From positions 1 through 64,000 of the forward strand of contig JAQIBV010000023.1 of assembly GCA_027858855.1 (NCBI GenBank): a stretch of DNA of 64,000 bases, in the 5' to 3' direction. The stretch comes from Spirochaetota bacterium (lineage in GTDB: Bacteria > Spirochaetota > UBA4802 > JAFGJZ01). Under the pieces are notes generated by a model. It made no database searches, was not told the DNA's origin, and was given only the letters and a program-made list of their open reading frames with translations. A program made the position numbers and the translations under genes. Of this stretch, positions 44,067 through 51,988 are shown in pieces. The number at the start of each line of letters is the position of its first letter. Positions within the stretch are counted from its first letter, which is position 1.

Positions 44067-45544
44067 ATAACGCCTTTCTTCTGTACCTGAAAGATGATCT
44101 TAACGACCAGGATCTTCTATTTAACAACTCTGCAATCCCGGCTATTCTTCAGCAAAAATTCGAAGAATCCTTCTCAGGAACTCCTGTAATCATATCTGTA
44201 CCCTCATCATACTCCGGTAATCTGACAACTTTTGAAAACTGTTTCACAAGAGAGAGTAATGAAACCACAAACTGGAAGAATTTAAATAACAGGTTTGAAT
44301 ACGACAATTACATACGAATTAATGCAGACGCCCCTTTTGCCGACATGACAATAATCGACGAAATGCTTGCTGTTCATACAAAATATGCTGCTGAATACAC
44401 CTACTCTGAAAACATTCCTGATGGTTTCTGTTGTGACATTATATCGTGCGAACTTATAAAATCTTTACCAGAACCCGAAGACGAAGCCAAAGTTTTACCC
44501 GTGGAAAAGGTCATTAAAGATAACATTAACCAGTTCGATGTCGAACTCTTTTACAAGGATCCAGATATTAGGCCGCTTCGCCTTGCATTTTTAAATGGAG
44601 ACGAACGGGAACGGATCATCATGCAAAACATATTTTCTGCTGCCGCTAAAATTCCGCTCTATTCAGAGATTCAACAGATAATTAATTCTTCTCCACAGGT
44701 TCTTTACACCTCGCCCTCTTATATCGAAGTTGAGATTTCGCCTATGGTTAATTCGACAACGATCTATTCGGCACAACAGTTGACCAACCCCGATCGCACA
44801 GAGATGTCACCTGAGCTTTTTGATTCAATACTGAAGGGCGCCTCTTCATATAATACACCGTTCGCTCTTACTCTTGGTGGGTGGGGTGAACCTCTGAAAC
44901 ACAGCGCCTTTTATTCACTGTTTGAAAAAGCTCTAAAAGAACCGTCAATCTCACTTCTGCTTCTGGAATCAGACGGTATAGCCCTTGACTCGAACTTCAT
45001 ACAGTTTATTCAAAACCATGATGTCTCTAAACTACGTGTTATTGTGGAGTGTAACGGTCATTCAAAAGAAACCTATACAGCTATTCATGGAACGGATAAT
45101 TTTTCTGTAGTTGAACAGAACATTGTCGCCCTTCAGGATATTCTAAAAGACAGACTCTACATCCAGATCATGAAAATAAACGAAACAGAGCCCTTTCTTG
45201 ACAGCTTCTATGACTTCTGGGAAACGAAGAACGTTCAGATTATTTTACAAAAACAGAACACCTATTGCGGTGCTCTTGAAGATCGTCGTTATTACGACCT
45301 TACCCCGCTTAAACGGATCCCCTGTTGGCATCTGCAGCGCGACCTGGTAATCCTCAGCAACGGAGATGTTCCCTTCTGCAAACAGGATCCTTCTGCCAAA
45401 TTTTCCTCATTATCTGTCAGAAATATGCCGATTCAGGAAATATGGGATGAACGTAAACCCATGTTTCTGGAAAACTATGCAAATAAATTTCCATCGAAAC
45501 CCGATTGCAAGACCTGTGACGAGTGGTTTACCTTCAATCTCTGA
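44063..45544 (+). CDS. spiro-SPASM-type protein, degenerate radical SAM
   Basis: A 493-residue three-part protein. Residues 1-150 resemble an SpsF/cytidylyltransferase-like nucleotide fold (YIRINADAPFADMTIIDEM). Residues 215-400 look like a radical SAM barrel: EISPMVNSTTIYSAQ stands where the CxxxCxxC loop should be, with Val229, Thr233 and Ser236 in the three Cys places, and LGGWGEP (271-277) matches the SAM-binding GGE motif. The C-terminal 75 residues are a SPASM-like cluster domain with Cys421, 439, 482 and 485. Loss of the three Cys implies no classical SAM cleavage. It overlaps the SurA-like gene and precedes the sugar genes. Confidence 0.88.
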   Translation: MNNAFLLYLKDDLNDQDLLFNNSAIPAILQQKFEESFSGTPVIISVPSSYSGNLTTFENCFTRESNETTNWKNLNNRFEYDNYIRINADAPFADMTIIDEMLAVHTKYAAEYTYSENIPDGFCCDIISCELIKSLPEPEDEAKVLPVEKVIKDNINQFDVELFYKDPDIRPLRLAFLNGDERERIIMQNIFSAAAKIPLYSEIQQIINSSPQVLYTSPSYIEVEISPMVNSTTIYSAQQLTNPDRTEMSPELFDSILKGASSYNTPFALTLGGWGEPLKHSAFYSLFEKALKEPSISLLLLESDGIALDSNFIQFIQNHDVSKLRVIVECNGHSKETYTAIHGTDNFSVVEQNIVALQDILKDRLYIQIMKINETEPFLDSFYDFWETKNVQIILQKQNTYCGALEDRRYYDLTPLKRIPCWHLQRDLVILSNGDVPFCKQDPSAKFSSLSVRNMPIQEIWDERKPMFLENYANKFPSKPDCKTCDEWFTFNL

Positions 45545-45607
45545 CTGAAAAACGCACCGATTAAAGAAATCGGCAATCTTCAATGTTGCCTCTGCAAGGA
45601 TTTTTTA

Positions 45608-46369
45608 ATGACTAATTCCGATTCCCAAACTAATATTGTAGCTATTATTCAGGCTCGACAGAATTCAAAGCGACTCTTTGAGAAGTGTTTCAAAGAACTG
45701 AGCGGGAAAGCGGTGCTTACTCATATTATTGAACGGGCACAAGCCATCGAAGGAATCTCTCATGTAATTGTTGCTACGGGAGACGCAAAGAAAAACCAGG
45801 ATATAATCAAACTTACCGAAGACAGTGGTGCAACTACATTTGCTGGTTCGGAATCTAATGTTCTTGAACGTTATTACATGGCATCACAACTGTTTCCATG
45901 TGACTACATTATCAGAATAACCGGGGATAACCCCTTTACTGACGTTGACTATGCATCGATGGCCGTTCAGCACGCCATCGAAAGCAGCGCCGACCTCTCT
46001 TCTATCACTAATATTCCATTAGGAACAGCAGTCGAACTTATCAAACGTGAGGCTCTCAACAAGTGTTACCATAATGCAAACCACACTCACCACCTTGAAC
46101 ACGTAACTCCCTATATAAAGGAAAACCCTCAACTCTTCACCATAAGCCGAAAACCGGTCTATATCTATAACAACATTCCTGACCTTCGTCTGACCATCGA
46201 CACCGAAGAAGATTTTCAACTTGCTTCTGAACTGTACTCTGCTCTCTATACCGAACAGTCGTTTTTTTCACTTCATCAGATATTCAATTATCTTCGACTG
46301 TATCCCGAAATGGTACATATTAACAGCGCCATTAAGCAACGCCCCATGACCCACTTCGAAAATGGTTGA
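45608..46369 (+). CDS. spsF: SpsF-like cytidylyltransferase
   Basis: A 253-residue nucleotidyltransferase. It matches SpsF/CMP-sugar type enzymes: VAIIQARQNSKRLFEKCFKEL, the Q-x-R nucleotide loop, then IIRITGDNPFTDVDYASMAV. These activate sugar acids for surface polysaccharide or flagellin modification. The next gene begins eight bases before its end. The substrate sugar is not known. Confidence 0.93.
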   Translation: MTNSDSQTNIVAIIQARQNSKRLFEKCFKELSGKAVLTHIIERAQAIEGISHVIVATGDAKKNQDIIKLTEDSGATTFAGSESNVLERYYMASQLFPCDYIIRITGDNPFTDVDYASMAVQHAIESSADLSSITNIPLGTAVELIKREALNKCYHNANHTHHLEHVTPYIKENPQLFTISRKPVYIYNNIPDLRLTIDTEEDFQLASELYSALYTEQSFFSLHQIFNYLRLYPEMVHINSAIKQRPMTHFENG

Positions 46370-47246
46370 TTTTGTAATTACCACACGCTGCGGTTCAGAC
46401 TATGGCTCCGGTCATTTCTGGCGAATGACAACTCTGTTAAACCTTCTTCTTAAAGCTAACTACTCTGTTCATCTTTACAGCGACCTTTTTCCCGATAACT
46501 TTCCGGACTCTTTGCGTCCATTTACTTCGAGAAATCTTCCTGCTGCCCGTCATCTGATACACGACATGCGGGACTCCGATGAAACAGGCGCCCAAAAGCT
46601 AAGCCATCAGTTTGGAACTATTACAACCATAGACGACGCTGGTTTTACATCTCTTTATAAACAATCGATCAAACTTCTTCCTTCAGACACAGAAGTGCTG
46701 CTGCCGACTAACGGCTCATTTCCTTTTCTGTATGGTTATCATTTCCACCAAGCTGTCTGTATTCTTGATTCAATCCCAGAAAAAAATATCGACCTTCTTG
46801 TTTACACAGGATTCAACAGTCGTGACTATCCGATAAGCTTTGAACAATTACAGAAATCATACACCATTGCCTGGTTTAACGGTACAAGCTGCACCATAAA
46901 CGGAAAAACCGATCGAAGCTACTCCTTTCACGATCTGCTATTTCGCTCAAAACTATTTCTTTCACACTTCGGACTATCACTGTACGAGGCGGCTTTGGCA
47001 GGGGCGCATGTAGTTGCGCTTAACCCATCCCCGTACCACTCCGCATTAGCCGATAATGAAAAGAGAATCGCCCTTATAAATACCGGCACATTTGATGCGG
47101 ATAAAGAGAAAGCCTCGAAACTGATTCATCAACTTGTAGGAAGTAATAGCTCTTCAGATTTTGAAGCACCCGATCTTTCACCTGAACATCTACATCAAAA
47201 AGTAGCAACACAGCATTCCCTATTTTTAGAGAAGCTGCTTTCTTAA
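46362..47246 (+). CDS. SpsG-like glycosyltransferase or sugar hydrolase
   Basis: A 294-residue GT-B-like protein. The N-terminal loop CGSDYGSGHFWRMTTLL is the GxGHxxR motif of the SpsG/PseG family (nucleotide-sugar hydrolases and transferases), with the C-terminal SHFGLSLYEAALAGAHVVAL nucleotide loop. It is coupled to spsF (8-base overlap) and to the SPASM protein before it. Together they form a likely sugar-modification operon. Confidence 0.85.
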   Translation: MVDFVITTRCGSDYGSGHFWRMTTLLNLLLKANYSVHLYSDLFPDNFPDSLRPFTSRNLPAARHLIHDMRDSDETGAQKLSHQFGTITTIDDAGFTSLYKQSIKLLPSDTEVLLPTNGSFPFLYGYHFHQAVCILDSIPEKNIDLLVYTGFNSRDYPISFEQLQKSYTIAWFNGTSCTINGKTDRSYSFHDLLFRSKLFLSHFGLSLYEAALAGAHVVALNPSPYHSALADNEKRIALINTGTFDADKEKASKLIHQLVGSNSSSDFEAPDLSPEHLHQKVATQHSLFLEKLLS

Positions 47247-47280
47247 AGTTAATTAATATCTATCAACAGAGCGAGAGCCC

Positions 47281-48180
47281 TTAAAAGAGCTGTAATTCTT
47301 TAAATGAAGAGTAAAACTTCTGAATATCATTTGGCATAGGAATACAAATTTCTATATTTTCTGCTGTTAACGGATGCGTAAATCGAAGGCAGCTACAATA
47401 GAGTGCTTGTCGCAGCATAATATGGTGAACATTGCCATACAGCTCATCTCCCGCAATAGGGTGGCCGATAGAGGCCATATGAACACGAATCTGGTGGGTT
47501 CGGCCTGTATGCAATACAAAAATAGTGTCACTGAACTCTTCGCGATGCGAGACAACCCTGTAGTCTGTGACAGATTCTTTACCGGATTTACTGATAACAC
47601 GCCGGATAGTGTCATCGTTAGCACGCGCTATAGCTGCACACACCGTTCCGGCAGGCGGATCGGGTAAACCCTCAACAATACCGCGATACTCCTTATAAAA
47701 CTGCCCCAACCTCTGCTGACGAGCCAAACACTCCTGGCCATAACGATTTTTCGCTATCAGGCAAACACCCGATGTATTACGATCAAGTCTGTTAACAATT
47801 CGTACTTTATGTTTAATACCGCGTTCGGCAAAGATAGCGGCAACTCCATTGGAAAGGGTTCCGCTGATATGACGTGCCGATGTGTGCACAGGCATAAAGG
47901 GTGGCTTGTTTACCGCCAGAAATAGCTCATCTTCATACAGGATCGCAAGCTTCATCTTTTCAGGTTCTTCAAAGAGCTGTTCAGATTCATTTAAACGAAA
48001 GGTAACTGTATCGCCACAGATTAATGATCTGTCTAGCCAGGTGGGCTCACCATTAAGCAGTATTGCCTTTTCCCGTTTAAGAACAGCCAGATACTTCTGT
48101 GATATTTCAAAATGGTTAAAAGCTACCTGTCGCACAGTTTCATAATCTGATTCAGCTGATTTTGTATAAATGAGCTCCAT
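47281..48180 (-). CDS. RluA-family pseudouridine synthase
   Basis: A 299-residue enzyme that isomerises uridine in rRNA or tRNA. An S4-like N-terminal segment (FNHFEISQKYLAVLKREKAI) is followed by the catalytic loop RIVNRLDRNTSGVCLIAKN with the Asp near residue 134, then TGRTHQIRVHMASIGHPIAG and GDELYG. It converges with spsG. Which of RluA/C/D it is cannot be told. Confidence 0.93.
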   Translation of the reverse strand: MELIYTKSAESDYETVRQVAFNHFEISQKYLAVLKREKAILLNGEPTWLDRSLICGDTVTFRLNESEQLFEEPEKMKLAILYEDELFLAVNKPPFMPVHTSARHISGTLSNGVAAIFAERGIKHKVRIVNRLDRNTSGVCLIAKNRYGQECLARQQRLGQFYKEYRGIVEGLPDPPAGTVCAAIARANDDTIRRVISKSGKESVTDYRVVSHREEFSDTIFVLHTGRTHQIRVHMASIGHPIAGDELYGNVHHIMLRQALYCSCLRFTHPLTAENIEICIPMPNDIQKFYSSFKELQLF

Positions 48181-48646
48181 TTGTTAGCAATTCCTTCAAG
48201 CAGTTGATGAACTCCTAACTCAAGGCAATAGCTTTCATCTATCAGTAGGTCAATAAAAAGTTCGCGAACGTTTTGAAAAACAATTGCGATATGCTTTCTT
48301 AATCTTTGCTTTATCAGAAGAATCCCAAACATATGCTAAAACTCAAAATTAACTTGATTATCATTTGAAATGTGATCATCTGTTAATATCGATAGTCTCT
48401 ATTAATCTCTATTAAATAGCGTTTCAACCAGTATAACATATCAGGTGTGCGCTGCAAGAGTCAGCTTGTAAATGAGCAGAGGAACTCGCCCTTGTTGCTT
48501 ATTCTTAACAGAATAATAACACGAATAACACGAAAAATTCTTATAAGCTTAAAAAGCTGAAACTTTTAAGCTGTCTGTAAACCAATAAAAAGTGCTATCT
48601 TCAAAGCGAACTGACGCAAAACTCTATTCATGGAGAAATATGCATA
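48181..48646. other. gene-free divergent region between rluA-like and dsbD-like genes
   Basis: No credible gene. It contains a weak hairpin AGCTTAAAAAG/CTTTTAAGCT near 48545-48571 and a direct repeat AATAACACG at 48516-48533. Promoters of both divergent genes should lie here, but I could not fix boxes. Confidence 0.4.
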
Positions 48647-50482
48647 ATGATTAAAAAACTCTGTCTTTTTATTCTAATTTATTTTGCCATTCAAAGCACT
48701 ATTCTTCATGCAAATGTTACAGTTACAACTCCGGAAACAGCCGCCTATGTTTCCGGCGACTGTTATATAATTATTGAACTGCAAATTGATAATAATGGCT
48801 ACATTTATGCAAACCCCAAGGGGCCTGGCACCGGAAAGGCGATCCAAATTTCCCTTTTGCATGAGGGAAGAGCAGTTGAAACAGTTCTTGCAAGCCAAGC
48901 CTTTGTAAAATACCAGCCCCCGCTTGGAGACTGGGTTAACATTTATAAAAACAGAGCTCTTTTTTATGTTCTGATTCCTGATCATTTAAAGAACAACGCG
49001 AACACGCTCTCGGTTTCAGTAGAGGCCCTTTTCTGTGATGATGACAGCTGTACTCAGGCTTCTGAAATAAATAAAGTTGCTCTTACCGAATCGGCGACTG
49101 CTGCAGTTACAGCTGTGCCGGACTCATTTATTCTGTCTAAAACAGATATTACAGACAAAACCGATGAGATTGCAGACATTAAAACACTACCTCCTGAAAT
49201 AGACAAACCCGAATATATTAACCAGTCATCAGTTAAATCTTTACTGGGAGCCATTATCACAGGACTCATCGCTGGTCTTTTTTTAAACATCATGCCCTGT
49301 GTGCTTCCCGTTGTCTCCCTGAAACTGATGCACCTGATAAAAAGCAGTGGCAAAACTCATGCACAAATTATTGTAAGCTCTGTTTTGTACTCTACCGGTA
49401 TTCTGCTCACATTCTTTCTTTTGGCTTCACTCGCAGCATTTGCTGGCCACAGCTGGGGTAGTCTTTTCCAAAATCAGACCTTTATAATGGTAATGGCTGT
49501 CATTATCTTTGCAATGGCTCTTTCTCTGTTTGGAGTCTTTACCTTCACGCCACCACCGTTTTTATCTTCTATCTCAAACCGTGTATCCGGCGATTATACA
49601 ACTCCATTGTTTAACGGATTTCTGGCTACCCTGCTATCAACACCCTGCAGTGGGCCATTTTTGGGTGCCACTCTAGCCTGGACTCTTACACAGCCCACCC
49701 TCGTTATCTATGCAGTGTTTTTAAGCATCGGAATCGGGCTTGCTCTGCCGTTCTTTGTCATCACTCTTTTCCCGAAACTGATCTCGCTCATTCCGAAAGG
49801 TGGAACCTGGACACTATACAGTGAACGCATCTTTGGCTTCATTCTGGCCGGTAGTACCATCTATTTTCTTTCTTTGTTAAACAGCATTTCACTTATCAGC
49901 GGTCTTATACTAATCTGGTTTGTATCGATGGGATTATGGCAGCTGGGAATCTTTGGTTCATCTGTACGCTCTAACAAAAGCCGATCTATATCATTTACAG
50001 TTCTGCTTGTTCTTCTGACGACAGGTATCTACCTGTCATACCTTTTTGCTAAACCTGCAGAAACAAATATTCCTTCAGAACCCTACAGCCACGCCTTTCT
50101 TAAACAGAAGCTTGATTCAGGCACAATTACAGCAGTCAAATTCACAGCTGATTGGTGCTCAAACTGTAAATATGTCGAACTGACAGTATTTAACAAAGAG
50201 AGCGTCCGCTCTGCAGCGGAAAAAAACAGAGTCAGTTTCCTGATAGCCGACATCAGTGCTGCTTCAACAGAGGGAGAAGCTCTGTTACAGGCTATAGGCA
50301 GCCGTTCGATTCCCTTTCTAGCCATCTTTTACCCTGGAGAGGGTCGCGCAAACCCGATCTGCCTCGATGATTTATACACAGAAGAAGACATTCTGAAAGC
50401 CATTTCGTTAGCATCAGAACGAACAGAAAACCAGAATCAGAACGAAAAGGAGCTTACTCCAATGATAGACCTCACTTTATAA
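48647..50482 (+). CDS. dsbD: DsbD-like thiol:disulfide interchange protein
   Basis: A 611-residue membrane reductase. A signal peptide and DsbD-N-like beta domain (residues 20-160) are followed by about eight helices with the Cys pair (LNIMPCVLPV and STPCSGPF), then a C-terminal thioredoxin domain with FTADWCSNCKYVE (CxxC near residue 504). It moves electrons from cytosolic thioredoxin to the envelope. GGAG lies before the ATG. It stands alone. Confidence 0.93.
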   Translation: MIKKLCLFILIYFAIQSTILHANVTVTTPETAAYVSGDCYIIIELQIDNNGYIYANPKGPGTGKAIQISLLHEGRAVETVLASQAFVKYQPPLGDWVNIYKNRALFYVLIPDHLKNNANTLSVSVEALFCDDDSCTQASEINKVALTESATAAVTAVPDSFILSKTDITDKTDEIADIKTLPPEIDKPEYINQSSVKSLLGAIITGLIAGLFLNIMPCVLPVVSLKLMHLIKSSGKTHAQIIVSSVLYSTGILLTFFLLASLAAFAGHSWGSLFQNQTFIMVMAVIIFAMALSLFGVFTFTPPPFLSSISNRVSGDYTTPLFNGFLATLLSTPCSGPFLGATLAWTLTQPTLVIYAVFLSIGIGLALPFFVITLFPKLISLIPKGGTWTLYSERIFGFILAGSTIYFLSLLNSISLISGLILIWFVSMGLWQLGIFGSSVRSNKSRSISFTVLLVLLTTGIYLSYLFAKPAETNIPSEPYSHAFLKQKLDSGTITAVKFTADWCSNCKYVELTVFNKESVRSAAEKNRVSFLIADISAASTEGEALLQAIGSRSIPFLAIFYPGEGRANPICLDDLYTEEDILKAISLASERTENQNQNEKELTPMIDLTL

Positions 50483-50695
50483 AAGGCAATTTGACTAATC
50501 TGCTAAAAAAACAGAGCCCGAACCATACTATAAAAATCGAAATTAATTCCAGCCCTACGCTGTGACAGAATAGTGCCTGACGATTTGAACTTTATTCTTG
50601 ACTACAGAGCTATTTGATTTTTTGTAGATATGGATTCTTTAGAAAAATCAGTGATTAACATTTTAGCGTAAATTCCGATTCAAAAAGAGGATTAT

Positions 50696-51988
50696 ATGAG
50701 CTGTTCAGTTGTTATTGGTGCGCAATGGGGTGATGAAGGAAAGGCAAAGATGATTGACTTCTTTTCTCAGAAAGCGGATATCATTGTCCGTTATCAGGGA
50801 GGAGCCAACGCCGGACATACTGTAGTCGCAAACGGACAGAAACATATTTTTCATCTTATTCCATCAGGAATCCTTCATCCCGGAAAAATTTGTGTTCTGG
50901 GCAACGGAGTAGTTCTTGACCCAATACAGCTTGTATCGGAAATGGACAATCTGATATCTCAGTCTATTGATATAAGCTATCGCCTGCTGATTTCCGACGC
51001 TGCTCACCTGATTTTACCCTACCACAAAGCTCTTGACGGTGCACTCGAAGAACTTCGCAGCAACAAAATTGGTACCACAGGCCGAGGTATTGGCCCCTGT
51101 TATGCGGATAAATGCCTGCGTACCGGAATCCGAGTGGGTGACATCTTTCTTGACTCCAAGACTCTTGAAAAAAAAGTGCGTCAAACCCTTGAGGTAAAAA
51201 ACCTGCAATTGGTTAAGATGCATAAAAAGGATCCATTTTCTATAGAAGAGATCATGGAGATCATTCTGGCCTTTAAAAAACGAATTCAAAAAATGATTAT
51301 AAACACCGGATACTACCTCAATGAAGAGGCAAAAAAAAACAAAACCATCATTCTTGAAGGTGCTCAGGGTTTTGGGCTGGATATTGATCACGGAACCTAC
51401 CCCTTCGTTACCTCTTCCAACCCGACAATCGGTGGAGCCCTGCTTGGTTCAGGTCTTAACCATTCTGTAATTGATAAAGTTATCGGTATTTCAAAGGCCT
51501 ATATAACCCGTGTTGGCGAAGGCCCGTTTCCAACCGAAGATTTTGGAGACGATGGTAACCTTCTGCGTGACAAAGGGGGAGAGTATGGATCGACAACCGG
51601 ACGTCCAAGACGTTGCGGCTGGTTTGATGTGGAACTGATGAAACAGACCGCGCGCATCTGTGGTCTGACAGATATTACCCTAACCAAGATTGATGTTCTT
51701 TCAGGCTTCGAAAAGATAAAAGTAGCAGTCGGATATGAATACAAGGGCAAAAAGATCGACATGTTTCCGTCGTATCTGCTTGACGACATTAAACCAGTAT
51801 ATGAAGAGCTGGATGGCTGGACAGAGGACATCTCTAAATGCAAAACCTACGACGAACTGCCGCAGAATACACGTGATTACATAGCTTTTCTTGAAAAAGC
51901 AGTAGGCGTTCCAATGTCTATAATTTCTGTCGGCCCCGATCGTGAGAATACAATCGTTCGTGATACGTGGAAAAAAACTAAACTTTAA
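50696..51988 (+). CDS. purA: adenylosuccinate synthetase
   Basis: A 430-residue enzyme of AMP synthesis, making adenylosuccinate from IMP, Asp and GTP. The N-terminal GAQWGDEGKAKMIDFF is the GTP loop with the catalytic Asp, then HTVVANGQKHIFHLIPSGI, TGRGIGPCYADK and the C-terminal TGRPRRCGWFD. AGAGG is before the ATG. Its last 11 bases overlap the end of the convergent 51978-54209 gene. Confidence 0.97.
   Translation: MSCSVVIGAQWGDEGKAKMIDFFSQKADIIVRYQGGANAGHTVVANGQKHIFHLIPSGILHPGKICVLGNGVVLDPIQLVSEMDNLISQSIDISYRLLISDAAHLILPYHKALDGALEELRSNKIGTTGRGIGPCYADKCLRTGIRVGDIFLDSKTLEKKVRQTLEVKNLQLVKMHKKDPFSIEEIMEIILAFKKRIQKMIINTGYYLNEEAKKNKTIILEGAQGFGLDIDHGTYPFVTSSNPTIGGALLGSGLNHSVIDKVIGISKAYITRVGEGPFPTEDFGDDGNLLRDKGGEYGSTTGRPRRCGWFDVELMKQTARICGLTDITLTKIDVLSGFEKIKVAVGYEYKGKKIDMFPSYLLDDIKPVYEELDGWTEDISKCKTYDELPQNTRDYIAFLEKAVGVPMSIISVGPDRENTIVRDTWKKTKL

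Noticed and set aside
48123-48332. small minus-strand frame before the RluA-like gene
   Set aside because: It overlaps the start of that gene in another frame and has no ribosome site.
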